A DNA stretch of 64,000 nt from Aliiroseovarius sediminis (lineage in GTDB: Bacteria > Pseudomonadota > Alphaproteobacteria > Rhodobacterales > Rhodobacteraceae), in NCBI RefSeq assembly GCF_022678485.1, contig NZ_JALBYP010000034.1:1-64000 (forward strand). Direction: 5' to 3'. The position numbers and the translations under genes are program-made. This document shows, in pieces, positions 7,915 through 17,145 of this stretch. Every line of letters starts with the position of its first letter. The stretch's first letter is position 1. The notes beneath the pieces were generated by a model. That model made no database searches, was not told the origin of the DNA, and was given only the letters and a program-made list of their open reading frames with translations.

Positions 7915-10086
7915 ATGACCCACAGCCCGCTGACCAACCCGACCCTCGCCCCGACCGCTCGACCCAAACTGGAAGGCGGCAAACGGTTCGTGATGCACAC
8001 CCCCTTCAAGCCCGCCGGTGACCAGCCCACCGCCATCGCGGAACTGGTCAACGGTGTCGATAGCGGAGAACGCGAGCAGGTGCTGCTGGGCGCAACCGGA
8101 ACCGGCAAAACCTTCACCATGGCGAAGGTCATCGAAGACACGCAACGTCCCGCGATCATCTTGGCCCCGAACAAGACCCTTGCTGCGCAGTTATATGGCG
8201 AAATGAAGGGATATTTCCCCGACAACGCAGTGGAATATTTTGTCAGCTACTACGATTATTATCAGCCCGAGGCCTATGTGGCCCGCTCGGACACCTTCAT
8301 CGAGAAGGAAAGCCAGATCAACGAGCAGATCGACCGGATGCGCCACTCGGCCACGCGGGCGCTTCTGGAACGCGATGACGTGATCATCGTGGCCTCGGTC
8401 AGCTGTATATATGGCATCGGCTCGCCCGAGACCTATACCGCGATGACGCAGGATATCACGGTGGGCGAAGAATACGACCAACGGGCCATGATGCGTGATC
8501 TGGTTGCCCAGCAATACAAGCGTAACGACAATGCGTTTCAACGCGGGTCCTTTCGGGTTCGCGGCGACAGTCTTGAGGTTTGGCCAAGTCACCTTGAAGA
8601 TCGCGGCTGGCGTTTTTCCTTTTTCGGGGAAGAGCTGGAGGCCATCACTGAATTCGACACCCTGACCGGCGCGAAAACCGACACGTTAGAGAAAGTGCGC
8701 ATTTATGCGAATTCGCACTATGTTACGCCCACGCCGACGCTGAAACAGGCGATCCAAAGCATCAAGCAGGAACTAGCCGTCCGTCTGAAACAGTTCGAGG
8801 ATGAAGGCAAACTGCTGGAAGCCCAACGCCTTGAACAACGCACCAAGTTTGACCTTGAAATGCTTGAGGCCGCGGGCTTCTGCAACGGGATCGAAAACTA
8901 CTCGCGCTATCTGACAGGCCGCGCGCCGGGCGAACCACCCCCCACCCTGTTTGAATACATCCCCGATAACGCCATCGTTTTTGCGGATGAAAGCCACGTA
9001 TCCGTGCCCCAGATCGGGGGCATGTATCGCGGCGACTACCGGCGCAAATACACGCTGGCCGAACACGGGTTCCGCCTGCCCTCGTGCATGGATAACCGCC
9101 CCCTGAAATTCGAAGAATGGGACGCCATGCGCCCGCAATCGATCTTCGTGTCCGCGACGCCGTCCAGTTGGGAGCTTGAGCAGACCGGCGGCGTTTTCGC
9201 CGAACAGGTCATCCGCCCCACGGGCCTTTTGGACCCCGAAGTTGAAATCCGTCCGGTCGAAATGCAGGTCGACGACCTACTGGACGAGGTCCGCAAGGTG
9301 GCCGGCCATGGTATGCGCACCTTGGTCACGACCCTGACCAAACGCATGGCCGAAGACCTGACCGAATACCTGCATGAACAGGGCATCCGCGTGCGATACA
9401 TGCACTCGGACATCGACACGATTGAACGGATCGAAATCCTGCGCGACCTGCGGCTTGGCGCTTTTGACGTGCTGGTGGGGATCAACCTGCTGCGCGAAGG
9501 TCTGGACATCCCCGAATGCGGTTTGGTCGCCATTCTGGACGCCGATAAAGAAGGGTTCCTGCGCTCGGAAACCTCACTTGTGCAAACCATCGGTCGTGCC
9601 GCGCGTAACGCCGAAGGCCGCGTCATCATGTATGCCGACCGCATCACCGGCTCAATGGAACGCGCGCTGAACGAAACCAACCGGCGGCGTGAGAAACAGA
9701 AAGCCTATAACGAGCTGCACGGCATCACGCCGCAGACCATCAAGAAGAACATCGATGACGTATTGTCGGGACTCTATGAAGGCGACACCGACATGTCCCG
9801 CGTGACCGCCACCATTGACAAGCCGATGATCGGCGACAACCTGATTGCGCATCTGGAGGGACTGAAGGCCCAAATGCGCAAAGCCGCCGAAAACCTGGAA
9901 TTCGAAGAAGCCGCCCGTCTGCGCGACGAGGTGCAACGGCTGGAGGCCGTCGAACTCGCCATCGCCGACGATCCTTTGGCGCGACAGTCTGCGATTGAGG
10001 CTGCGGGAGATGCGGCGCAGAAGGTGAAGGGGCGGTCAACAGCTGGGAAGCCGGGACAGCGGGCGGGGCGTGGGAAGAGGCGGTAG
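7915..10086 (+). CDS. uvrB: Excinuclease ABC subunit B
   Basis: UvrB is the DNA-loading helicase-like subunit of nucleotide excision repair: UvrA hands it the damage site and it then recruits UvrC. The 723-residue product has Walker A GATGTGKT (about 59-66), the damage-probing beta-hairpin region ([11 protein letters not shown]), the DEAD-type motif VFADESHV and helicase motif VI (QTIGRAARN). The C-terminal UVR motif (about 640-675, [15 protein letters not shown]) binds UvrC. I use ATG 7915, with GGAAGGA 8 bases upstream, rather than the longer upstream frame. A basic Lys/Arg/Gly-rich tail ends the protein. The following gene begins two bases after its stop. Confidence 0.97.
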   Translation: MTHSPLTNPTLAPTARPKLEGGKRFVMHTPFKPAGDQPTAIAELVNGVDSGEREQVLLGATGTGKTFTMAKVIEDTQRPAIILAPNKTLAAQLYGEMKGYFPDNAVEYFVSYYDYYQPEAYVARSDTFIEKESQINEQIDRMRHSATRALLERDDVIIVASVSCIYGIGSPETYTAMTQDITVGEEYDQRAMMRDLVAQQYKRNDNAFQRGSFRVRGDSLEVWPSHLEDRGWRFSFFGEELEAITEFDTLTGAKTDTLEKVRIYANSHYVTPTPTLKQAIQSIKQELAVRLKQFEDEGKLLEAQRLEQRTKFDLEMLEAAGFCNGIENYSRYLTGRAPGEPPPTLFEYIPDNAIVFADESHVSVPQIGGMYRGDYRRKYTLAEHGFRLPSCMDNRPLKFEEWDAMRPQSIFVSATPSSWELEQTGGVFAEQVIRPTGLLDPEVEIRPVEMQVDDLLDEVRKVAGHGMRTLVTTLTKRMAEDLTEYLHEQGIRVRYMHSDIDTIERIEILRDLRLGAFDVLVGINLLREGLDIPECGLVAILDADKEGFLRSETSLVQTIGRAARNAEGRVIMYADRITGSMERALNETNRRREKQKAYNELHGITPQTIKKNIDDVLSGLYEGDTDMSRVTATIDKPMIGDNLIAHLEGLKAQMRKAAENLEFEEAARLRDEVQRLEAVELAIADDPLARQSAIEAAGDAAQKVKGRSTAGKPGQRAGRGKRR

Positions 10087-10088
10087 GT

Positions 10089-10778
10089 ATGGCGGTGAAA
10101 CGTGGCCGATCAGAAATTGTTGATGCCATCCAGCAGATAATTTTGGGCGCTGTTTTCCCGGTTGAATCTTGGCGCTGGGTTCTCGATCAACACCGCAATG
10201 ATCGTGCTTCCGGCACCCAACTCCTCGGCTTCCCCATACTTTTTGGCTGTGTGAAAGACACTGCAAAAGGGCTCGCTTCAACTAACGGAACAATCCGTCG
10301 ACTAGTCGCTGATGCTAAGCTGACAAATCATGGGAACCTGTTTCACAGCACATGCGAAGTTGGCTCAATTGGCGTTCTGTCAGCTGAACTAATTTGCAGA
10401 GCCAGCAAAGACGAGCAGGTATTCCTAGAGATTGTCCGCAATCGTCTCGTGCACGGATATTTAGATGGTGCAAGTAGGTCCCATCGAAACTTCACCATTG
10501 TCGAAAACCCCGGATTCAAAGTGATATCGGTATCCAAATCAGAGCGGGAAGAGCTTGTAGCCAAGTTCTGTCCGAATGGGCGGCTTCATGAAGGTATTCA
10601 AGTGATATTCGATCGCCATAAGGAAGGGTTCAAACTCTATTGTGACATGATATTGGAGCACTTCAAGTTCGACTTAAGCGAAGTCCAAAACGCATTATCC
10701 GAAGGTCAGTTGTTGTTTTCTGAAACTGAGGCGGCGTTTAACACGCTTAGAAGAGAGTTGGATACGTGTTACCAGTAA
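10089..10778 (+). CDS. Unknown protein with HEPN-like R-N-x3-H motif
   Basis: This 229-residue protein has no family I can name. It is mainly helical and contains VRNRLVHGYLD, with Arg117-Asn118 and His122. This matches the R-x4-6-H signature (often RNxxxH) that forms the active site of HEPN-domain ribonucleases. The assignment rests on that motif and its helical setting, so it is tentative. Base composition is clearly lower in GC than neighbouring genes and the codon use is less biased, which suggests horizontal acquisition. It starts two bases after the uvrB stop, so it is probably co-transcribed, although no functional tie to repair is evident. No antitoxin-like partner gene flanks it. Confidence 0.7.
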   Translation: MAVKRGRSEIVDAIQQIILGAVFPVESWRWVLDQHRNDRASGTQLLGFPILFGCVKDTAKGLASTNGTIRRLVADAKLTNHGNLFHSTCEVGSIGVLSAELICRASKDEQVFLEIVRNRLVHGYLDGASRSHRNFTIVENPGFKVISVSKSEREELVAKFCPNGRLHEGIQVIFDRHKEGFKLYCDMILEHFKFDLSEVQNALSEGQLLFSETEAAFNTLRRELDTCYQ

Positions 10779-11024
10779 AGGGCAAATGTTATTGGTGTCG
10801 CCAATTCGTGCGTTGAACTATAAAGTAGGCCAACACACCCCCAAATCTCCCTCAGAACGAAATCTCAGACAGACGCTCTAGACACGTCTGAAGAATCTCT
10901 CCGGCTAGTGTAGGTTCTCCAGTCAGAAAAAGAAGCGCAAGTACGTCGACCAAGTAGGGTTCTTCTCCATTTCGCATGTCAAATTCTTGGGCCAAAGGTT
11001 TTCCCAGCTGAGATCCCACCCCGT

Positions 11025-11083
11025 CTTCTTCTGGCCCCAAATATCCTGGGGTGAATGCGCGCAGCGCAGAGGGGCAACGCCCC
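11025..11083 (-). repeat. Dispersed intergenic repeat, copy 1
   Basis: Read on the minus strand this contains a GGGGC...GCCCC dyad, then CCCCAGGATATTTGGGGCC and AGAAGAAG. The same arrangement (dyad, CCCGGGATATTT, GCCAGAGGAAG) occurs at 19641-19686 on the plus strand. Elements of this form are, to my recollection, scattered between genes in Rhodobacterales genomes, usually just downstream of coding regions. Confidence 0.6.
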
Positions 11084-11092
11084 TCCTTCCCA

Positions 11093-11130
11093 CAAAAAAA
11101 AGCGCGCCCGCCTGTTTCGGCGAGCGCGTT
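11093..11130 (-). terminator. Rho-independent terminator of the molybdopterin oxidoreductase operon
   Basis: On the minus strand the arms CGCGCTCGCC (11128-11119) and GGCGGGCGCGC (11112-11102) pair with one G-T wobble around a GAAACA loop and are followed by eight T residues. It lies about 33 bases after the stop of the gene ending at 11163. Confidence 0.85.
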
Positions 11131-11162
11131 GTGTCTGACCCCGTGAGTGGTGGTTTTTTCGG

Positions 11163-13397
11163 TCAGACGAATGTGAAATTCTTTGCAAATGGCATCTCGG
11201 TCGGACGCGTTCCGGTGGCTTGAAAGATCGCCTCGGCCAAGGCGGGCGCGGCCGGGGGGACGGGCGGCTCCCCAATGCCAGTGACGTGGCTTCGGCTCTC
11301 AAGCCCACGCACAATGATCTCGGGCGATTGATGCAAACGCAGCCCTTCGAAATCGAAGTAGTTTTCCTGCTCGACCCGGCCATCGGCATAGGTCACCTGG
11401 CTGTTGATCGCGTGTCCCAGTCCCCAGATCACGCCGCCTTGCACTTGGTTCTCAAAATTGATCGGGTCCACGACACGGCCCACTTCGGCTGCGACCCAGA
11501 CCTTATCCAGACGGATGCCCGCGTCAGTCATGGCGATCTGGACCACTTCGGCGACGGGCGTACCGAAGGACAGGCTGAAGGCAACGCCGCGCGCCGTGCC
11601 CGATGGGGATGCAGCGCCCCAATCGGACATCTCGGCGACCGCCTCGAGCACCTTGCGCGAAGGCGCATCCGACATCAGGCGCAGGCGCTCCTCGACAGGG
11701 TCGGCGCCGGCGGCGTGGATCAGGGCGTTCAGAAAGTTCTCGTGAAAGAACCCGTTCTGTGACGCACCAACCGATCGCCACGAGCTGACCGGCCCAAGCT
11801 TCGGCGTGCGATACCCGGTGATGCGATAATTCGCGATCGCATAGGGTTGATCCCAAAGCGCCTGGCTGATCGTGGCGTCGGGTCCCGGCAGGTTCATCCC
11901 CTGACGCTCCCCCATCTGGCTGTCCAGAATGGACGGAGAGGCCACGCGAATATCCATCGCGATGACCCGGCCATCGCTTACCGCGCCCCGTCCGCGCATC
12001 ATGGCGATGGGGCGGGTGTAATCCTGCGCCGTATCCTCTTCGCGTTTGTAGGTCAGCTTGACCGGCGTGCCGGGCAGCGCCATCGCAAGTTCAGTGCAGC
12101 GCTTGACCACCTCGTCTTCCAGACGGTGCCCAAAACTGCCGCCCATCATCAGGATATGCACATGCACATCCTCGATGGGCACACCTGTCATGTCGGCCAC
12201 GCTGGCCTGCGTCATGCGGGGGATCTGATTGCCGGTCCAGACATCGACGCGTGTATCCGTGACTAAAACCGTGGCGTTCAAGGGTTCAAGCGGCGCGTGC
12301 GCCAGATAGGGCGCGCGGTATTCGGCCTCGACGGTCATGGACACATTGTCCACGTCGCCATCGTCGCGCGGCTTTGCGTCCTGATCGGCATTGTCCAGCG
12401 TGTCAGACAACGCCTGCCAATGGGCGTCTTGTTCAGCGGGATAAGGGGCATCGCCCCACGTCACGTCAATCGCATCTGCCGCCTGAAAGGCACGCCAAGT
12501 GTTGTCGGCGATCACGCCCACGCCACCCGTGACGGGGATCACCTTCTGCACGCCCCGCATCGCTTCGGCGGCACTGGCATCATAGGCGATCACCTCGCCC
12601 CCCTTGCGCGGGTTCAGGCGGATGGCCGCGTGGACCATCCCCTCCATCCGCATGTCGATCCCGTAACTCTGCGTTCCAGTGGATTTCGCAAGCATGTCAA
12701 CGCGCTGCATGGGCTTGCCGACCAACCGCCATTGGGTCGACGGGCGCAAAGTCACATCGCGGACCGGCTCGATCTTCGCGGCGTGGGCGGCCAGCGCCTG
12801 ATAGGGGATACGTTTGCCATCCGGCAGCACCACCGCCCCGCGTTCGGTGCTCAGGCGCGTCTTGGACAAACCGGTTTGCGCAGCCGCGGCGGCTTTCAGG
12901 GTTTCGCGCGCCACGGCACCTGCGATGCGCAGCTTGTCATACCCATCAGGGACCGAGCTTGAGCCCCCTGTCATTTGCAGCCCCAGCATCTTCACCACGA
13001 CCCCAGCCGTGCCGCGCGCCAACTGAGCCAGCGGCCCGCGGTCGGTTGCAGGGAAGGGAACGGATTCGTCCGCCAGCGCCGTGTTGTAATAGGCTTTCGA
13101 GGGCGGACCGGGATCGACATTGATCTGGTCAAGCTCGACGTCCAGTTCTTCGGCGATCAGCGCCGCCTGAACCGAATAGGTCCCCTGCCCCATATCCGCC
13201 CGCGGCGTGATCAGCGTGATGCCATCGGCATTGATCAGCACATAGGGGGTCAGCGCCGCCTCGCCTTCGTCCAGGTCGTCCAGCAGCGGGTTCTCGACGG
13301 GCTTCTTGTAGGTGTAATAACCGAACGCCACGCCCCCCAGAAGGGCGACCGAGCCGACGACGAAGCTGCGGCGGGCGATGGTCGCGGCGCGGCTCAT
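11163..13397 (-). CDS. Xanthine-dehydrogenase-family molybdopterin-binding subunit (IorB-like)
   Basis: This 744-residue large subunit belongs to the isoquinoline 1-oxidoreductase/aldehyde oxidase group, which hydroxylate aldehydes or N-heterocycles at a Mo-MCD centre. The N-terminus has a twin-arginine-type signal (ARRSFVVGS then a hydrophobic stretch), so export to the periplasm is likely. Cofactor-contact motifs include DMGQGTYS (about 68), TGGSSS (about 142), MMGGSFGHRLEDE in the middle and the C-terminal GIGEPPVPPAAPA, which holds the catalytic Glu. I chose ATG 13397 (GAGAGGTG upstream), two bases from the stop of the Fe-S subunit gene, so the two form a translationally linked operon. 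The substrate cannot be read from sequence. Confidence 0.9.
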   Translation of the reverse strand: MSRAATIARRSFVVGSVALLGGVAFGYYTYKKPVENPLLDDLDEGEAALTPYVLINADGITLITPRADMGQGTYSVQAALIAEELDVELDQINVDPGPPSKAYYNTALADESVPFPATDRGPLAQLARGTAGVVVKMLGLQMTGGSSSVPDGYDKLRIAGAVARETLKAAAAAQTGLSKTRLSTERGAVVLPDGKRIPYQALAAHAAKIEPVRDVTLRPSTQWRLVGKPMQRVDMLAKSTGTQSYGIDMRMEGMVHAAIRLNPRKGGEVIAYDASAAEAMRGVQKVIPVTGGVGVIADNTWRAFQAADAIDVTWGDAPYPAEQDAHWQALSDTLDNADQDAKPRDDGDVDNVSMTVEAEYRAPYLAHAPLEPLNATVLVTDTRVDVWTGNQIPRMTQASVADMTGVPIEDVHVHILMMGGSFGHRLEDEVVKRCTELAMALPGTPVKLTYKREEDTAQDYTRPIAMMRGRGAVSDGRVIAMDIRVASPSILDSQMGERQGMNLPGPDATISQALWDQPYAIANYRITGYRTPKLGPVSSWRSVGASQNGFFHENFLNALIHAAGADPVEERLRLMSDAPSRKVLEAVAEMSDWGAASPSGTARGVAFSLSFGTPVAEVVQIAMTDAGIRLDKVWVAAEVGRVVDPINFENQVQGGVIWGLGHAINSQVTYADGRVEQENYFDFEGLRLHQSPEIIVRGLESRSHVTGIGEPPVPPAAPALAEAIFQATGTRPTEMPFAKNFTFV

Positions 13398-13399
13398 AC

Positions 13400-13858
13400 T
13401 CACACCTCTCGCAAGGTCTTGGCGGCCGTTTTCACGGCGGCACGGATGCGCGGATAAGTGCCGCAACGGCACAGGTTGCCCGACATCGCGGCATCAATAT
13501 CGGCATCGGTCGGGTCGGGTGTGGCGGCCAGCAAGTCAGCCGCCTGCATCATCTGCCCGCCCTGACAATAGCCGCATTGCGCCACCTGATGGTCCAACCA
13601 TGCGGCCTGAACCGCATGCAGTTCATCGGCGCTGCCCAGCCCTTCAATGGTCGTAACCGGGCCATCCACAGCCGAGACCGGTGTTTGACAGGACCGAACG
13701 GCGACTCCGCCGACATGCACGGTGCAAGCGCCACAGGCCGCGACTCCACAACCGTATTTCGGCCCGGTAAGCCCAAGCTCGTCACGTAGCACCCACAGAA
13801 GCGGCATGTCACCTTCGACATCCACAACGTGCACCGTGCCGTTGACCGTGAGCTTCAC
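13400..13858 (-). CDS. (2Fe-2S)-binding subunit of molybdopterin oxidoreductase (IorA-like)
   Basis: The 152-residue protein carries two [2Fe-2S] clusters that pass electrons from the Mo subunit encoded downstream. The N-terminal plant-type ferredoxin motif is [12 protein letters not shown] with a later Cys (RSCQTP), and the C-terminal helical cluster motif is CGYCQGGQ ... NLCRCGTY. The family length is about 150 residues, which supports GTG 13858 with GGAG nine bases upstream as the start rather than the longer open frame. No separate FAD or cytochrome subunit is adjacent, as is usual for the IorAB type, in which an external cytochrome is the acceptor. Confidence 0.92.
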   Translation of the reverse strand: MKLTVNGTVHVVDVEGDMPLLWVLRDELGLTGPKYGCGVAACGACTVHVGGVAVRSCQTPVSAVDGPVTTIEGLGSADELHAVQAAWLDHQVAQCGYCQGGQMMQAADLLAATPDPTDADIDAAMSGNLCRCGTYPRIRAAVKTAAKTLREV

Positions 13859-13949
13859 CGCATTTTCTCCTGACTGCGACCCATGCGCCGCAACATAACC
13901 AGCGCATAAATGACCGCCGGTCATGTATCATTGACCACAGAAATGACGG

Positions 13950-14708
13950 CTAGGCAACAAGGATTTCGACGCCAGCAGCGGCGCAGTTACCAGCCAGCCT
14001 GTCGGGCGCGGGTTCGTCGGTGACGATCTGGTCCAGATCCTGAAGCGCACCAATCCGCGCGGGGGCAGTGCGTGACAGCTTCGAGTGATCACAGACCAAA
14101 ACCCGGCGCCGCGCGGCGTGCAGCCCCGCTTGGCTGACCACGACCTCTTGCAGGTCAAAATCCAGAAAATCACCATCCTGATCCAGCGCGGAACAGCCAA
14201 TGACCGCGATATCGAACCGAAACTGCCCGACCGCGCGCGCTGCCAGATCCCCCACCAACCCGCCATCCGCCGGCCGCAGGGCGCCACCCGTGACAATCAC
14301 CTGACAGTCAGGATTGGCCGACAGGATCTGCGCCACATTGATATTGTTCGTTACGACCAGCAGGTTTTGGTGATGCAGCAGCGCATGGGCAACCGCCTCG
14401 GTCGTGGTGCCGATGTTCAGGAAGATGGCGCAATCATTGGGGATCAATTGCGCGACAGAACGCGCGATCCCGGCTTTGGCGGACTGGTTCAGGGCGCGGC
14501 GTTCCTCATACGCGATGTTTGATATGCCCGAGGGCAGGATCGCGCCGCCATGCACCCGCACCAACCGCCCGGCTTCGGCCAGATCGGTCAGGTCGCGCCG
14601 GATCGTCTGCAAGGTCACGCCGAAATGCGCCGCCAGCCCGTCGACCGAAACCTTACCGTCCCGCCGCGCCATCGCCAGAATCTCAGGTATCCGTAGTGTT
14701 TGCGACAT
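13950..14708 (-). CDS. glpR: DeoR-family regulator, probable glycerol-3-phosphate repressor
   Basis: The 252-residue protein has an N-terminal DeoR helix-turn-helix (IPEILAMARRDGKVSVDGLAAHFGVTLQTIRRDL) and a C-terminal sugar-phosphate sensor domain (NIGTTTEAVAHALL ... VTNNINVAQIL ... GALRPADGGLVG). It is divergent from glpD with a 118-base shared promoter region that contains a site resembling the E. coli GlpR operator. On this basis it is probably the repressor of glycerol-3-phosphate use, released by G3P. ATG 14708 is preceded by GAGAGG; the longer frame upstream adds residues with no family match. Confidence 0.88.
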   Translation of the reverse strand: MSQTLRIPEILAMARRDGKVSVDGLAAHFGVTLQTIRRDLTDLAEAGRLVRVHGGAILPSGISNIAYEERRALNQSAKAGIARSVAQLIPNDCAIFLNIGTTTEAVAHALLHHQNLLVVTNNINVAQILSANPDCQVIVTGGALRPADGGLVGDLAARAVGQFRFDIAVIGCSALDQDGDFLDFDLQEVVVSQAGLHAARRRVLVCDHSKLSRTAPARIGALQDLDQIVTDEPAPDRLAGNCAAAGVEILVA

Positions 14709-14728
14709 ACAAATCCTCTCTACGCGAT

Positions 14729-14750
14729 CAATTTGCGATAAAACGAACAT
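14729..14750. promoter_or_regulatory. Candidate GlpR operator
   Basis: The sequence AATTTGCGATAAAACGAACAT lies between divergent glpR and glpD. It resembles the E. coli GlpR consensus (WATKTTCGWTAWCGAACAW) with one inserted base and one or two mismatches. This is a by-eye match only. Confidence 0.45.
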
Positions 14751-14826
14751 TTACGAAAGTCTCTTTCTTTCTTTTCTGGCAGAATCGGCGCATAACATTG
14801 ACAGAATGATGCAAACGAGGCCCGCC

Positions 14827-16395
14827 ATGGAACGCACAGACCAGATCAGTGACCTTTTCATTATCGGCGGCGGCATCAACGGTTGCGGTATTGCGCGCGA
14901 CGCCGCAGGGCGCGGATTGTCCGTGACCTTGGCCGAGATGAATGACCTTGGAGGCGCAACCTCGTCAGCCTCGACCAAGCTGTTTCACGGCGGCTTGCGT
15001 TATCTTGAGTATTTCGAGATCAGGTTGGTGCGCGAGGCCCTGATCGAACGCGAAACACTTCTGCGCGCCATGCCACATATCAGTTGGCCGATGCGCTTCG
15101 TCCTGCCCTATCACAAGGACATGCGGTTCGAGGGGGACACGCCGACCTCGAAACTGCTGTCATTTGTGATGCCATGGATGAAGGGGCGGCGTCCCGCATG
15201 GCTGATCCGTCTGGGCCTGTTTCTTTACGACAACCTCGGTGGGCGAAAATTCCTGCCAGGCACAAAAACTCTGTCTCTGCCCGGCACGCCTGAAGGTGCG
15301 CCGTTAAAAGACAAGTTCTCCAAAGCCTATGAATATTCCGATGGCTGGGTGGATGACGCGCGACTTGTCATCCTGAACGCCCGCGATGCCGAGGCGCGCG
15401 GCGCCACAATCCTGCCGCGCACCAAGGTGGTCAAGACCACACGCCTTGCCGATCATTGGGTCATCGAAACGCAAGACACCCGCACCGGCGCCACCACCCG
15501 GCACAGGGCCAAGATCGTGGTCAACGCCGCCGGGCCTTGGGTTGGCGAACTGATCCACGGCGCGCTGGATGTAGAAACCAAGGAAGGCGTCCGGCTGGTG
15601 CGCGGGTCGCATATCGTGACGCCGAAATTGTTTGACCACGACAAGGCCTATTTCTTCCAAGGCACCGATGGCCGGATCATCTTCGCCATTCCCTATGAAC
15701 ACGACTTTACGCTGATCGGCACAACCGATGCGCCGCATGACACCGCCGACACCAGCCCCGTCTGCACCGATGAGGAGCGTGACTATCTGATCGACTTCGT
15801 GAACCAGTATTTCGCGCGACCGATCACCAAGGATGACGTGGTCTGGACCTATTCCGGCGTGCGCCCCCTGTATGATGACGGGGCAAGCTCGGCCACCGCC
15901 GCGACGCGGGAATACGTGCTGAAGTTAAATGATACCGACGGTGCACCGGTCTTGAATATCTTTGGCGGCAAGATCACCACCTATCGTCGCTTGGCCGAAA
16001 ACGCGCTGGCCAAGCTCAGGCGTCACCTGCCCCAGCTTGGCGCAGATTGGACAGCGGATCAGCCCCTGCCCGGCGGCGATTTCCCGATGGATGGCGTGCA
16101 GGACTTGATCGACAAGTTGAAACGCGATTTCCCCTTCCTGACAAACCTCTGGGCCACCCGCCTAATACGCGCCTACGGCATGGAAAGCTGGGACGTTCTG
16201 GCAGGGGCGAGCAGCGTGGACGATCTGGGCAACGACTTCGGCGCGACCCTAACCGCGCAAGAGGTCCGGTGGCTGATCGACAAGGAGTTTGCCCGCCGGG
16301 CCGATGACGTGATCTGGCGACGGTCCAAGCTTGGCTTGCGGCTGCAGAAAGGCGAGGTCGAGGTGCTGGACAACTGGATTTCCCGCAACCTGTGA
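14827..16395 (+). CDS. glpD: Glycerol-3-phosphate dehydrogenase (FAD, respiratory)
   Basis: GlpD is a peripheral inner-membrane flavoprotein that oxidises sn-glycerol-3-phosphate to dihydroxyacetone phosphate and feeds electrons to the quinone pool. The 522-residue product shows the FAD-binding motif IIGGGINGCGIARDAAGRG near the N-terminus, GGATSSASTKLFHGGLRYLE, and the family motifs VNAAGPWV, RGSHIV and YSGVRPL. I chose ATG 14827 (GAGG six bases upstream); an ATG six codons earlier is possible. The adjacent divergent glpR suggests induction by glycerol-3-phosphate. No glpK or glycerol transporter lies in this window. Confidence 0.95.
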   Translation: MERTDQISDLFIIGGGINGCGIARDAAGRGLSVTLAEMNDLGGATSSASTKLFHGGLRYLEYFEIRLVREALIERETLLRAMPHISWPMRFVLPYHKDMRFEGDTPTSKLLSFVMPWMKGRRPAWLIRLGLFLYDNLGGRKFLPGTKTLSLPGTPEGAPLKDKFSKAYEYSDGWVDDARLVILNARDAEARGATILPRTKVVKTTRLADHWVIETQDTRTGATTRHRAKIVVNAAGPWVGELIHGALDVETKEGVRLVRGSHIVTPKLFDHDKAYFFQGTDGRIIFAIPYEHDFTLIGTTDAPHDTADTSPVCTDEERDYLIDFVNQYFARPITKDDVVWTYSGVRPLYDDGASSATAATREYVLKLNDTDGAPVLNIFGGKITTYRRLAENALAKLRRHLPQLGADWTADQPLPGGDFPMDGVQDLIDKLKRDFPFLTNLWATRLIRAYGMESWDVLAGASSVDDLGNDFGATLTAQEVRWLIDKEFARRADDVIWRRSKLGLRLQKGEVEVLDNWISRNL

Positions 16396-17145
16396 TCCCG
16401 CGCGTTGAATTTCGCTGGGCGATCTGTTTTCAGCCTTGGCACAGCCTTTGATTTTGTGCATTCGTCGGAAGCGCTAAATAAGAATAGGGTTCGACAAGCA
16501 CCCCAATCAGCGGTGGGTCACGAGTTGCTCAGGACGACTGGCGCCAGCATGAGTGCAAAGCAAATTCTCAGCCCTGCGGACATTGATCGCCTCGGCCATG
16601 GTGTCGTGACAGTAAGATGAGTGAAAACGCATCCGCCCCCGCATCGCGGAAACCGGCTGTGTGTGTGTGTTCGCGCTGAACTTCAGATATCCGCACGGGA
16701 AGGTCGCACTGGGCGGGGCCGATGCGGTCAGCTTAATCAACACAAACAAATCGATCTCCACCGTCAATCTTGACGCAATATCGCCCGGACAGATGGTTTC
16801 GGACCTGCCAATATATGGTTGAAGGGGCGATACTTCGATTGACCACGCTATTGGGCGCGGTGCGCAATGGTGCCGGCTGGTACGACCTGAACCTAAACCG
16901 CGTCACCCGGGCGCGGATCGACCAAGTGGCTTGCATCGCACGCGGGCGCTGCTATGCAGCCTGCTTAGATACATCGCACCAAGCTATCAATAGGTCTGAA
17001 AATAGCGACTTTGATGTGATGGATGACGAAAGCACGGCTTGCGACGTATGTATCAATGCCCACCCGGTCGAAGGCGGCATCATCATGCAAACCATTGCCC
17101 CCGGCACCATAGATCAACGAACGGGACCGGATGTGAAGGAACACT
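16396..17145. pseudogene. Gene-poor stretch with probable coding remnants
   Basis: Between glpD and a DMT transporter are 750 bases without an intact gene. Protein-like open segments appear in different frames on the plus strand. One is a 23-codon tail ending at 16620 (MSAKQILSPADIDRLGHG). Another, at 16625-16822, includes LGGADAVSLINTNKSIST. A third, from about 16815 to 17145, includes AVRNGAGWYDLNLNRV. The changes of frame and stops suggest a decayed gene or genes. A (TG)6 run at 16658-16670 lies inside. I could not assign a family to any piece. The ribosome-binding site of the next gene (AAGGA) is at the right end. Confidence 0.35.

Larger units (their letters stand above)
10779..11162. 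other. Intergenic region with dispersed repeat and terminator
   Basis: These 384 bases contain a dispersed Rhodobacterales-type repeat (11025-11083, minus orientation) and the terminator of the oxidoreductase operon (11093-11130). A minus-strand reading frame at 10852-11040 (62 codons) starts inside the repeat; its C-terminal 40 codons (from MRNGEEPYLVD) look somewhat protein-like and could be a small gene or a remnant. I give that frame about 25% odds and do not call it. Confidence 0.5.

Noticed and set aside
12297-12962. 221-codon plus-strand frame across the xanthine-dehydrogenase-family gene
   Set aside because: It is antisense to a gene with intact cofactor motifs and a terminator on the minus strand.
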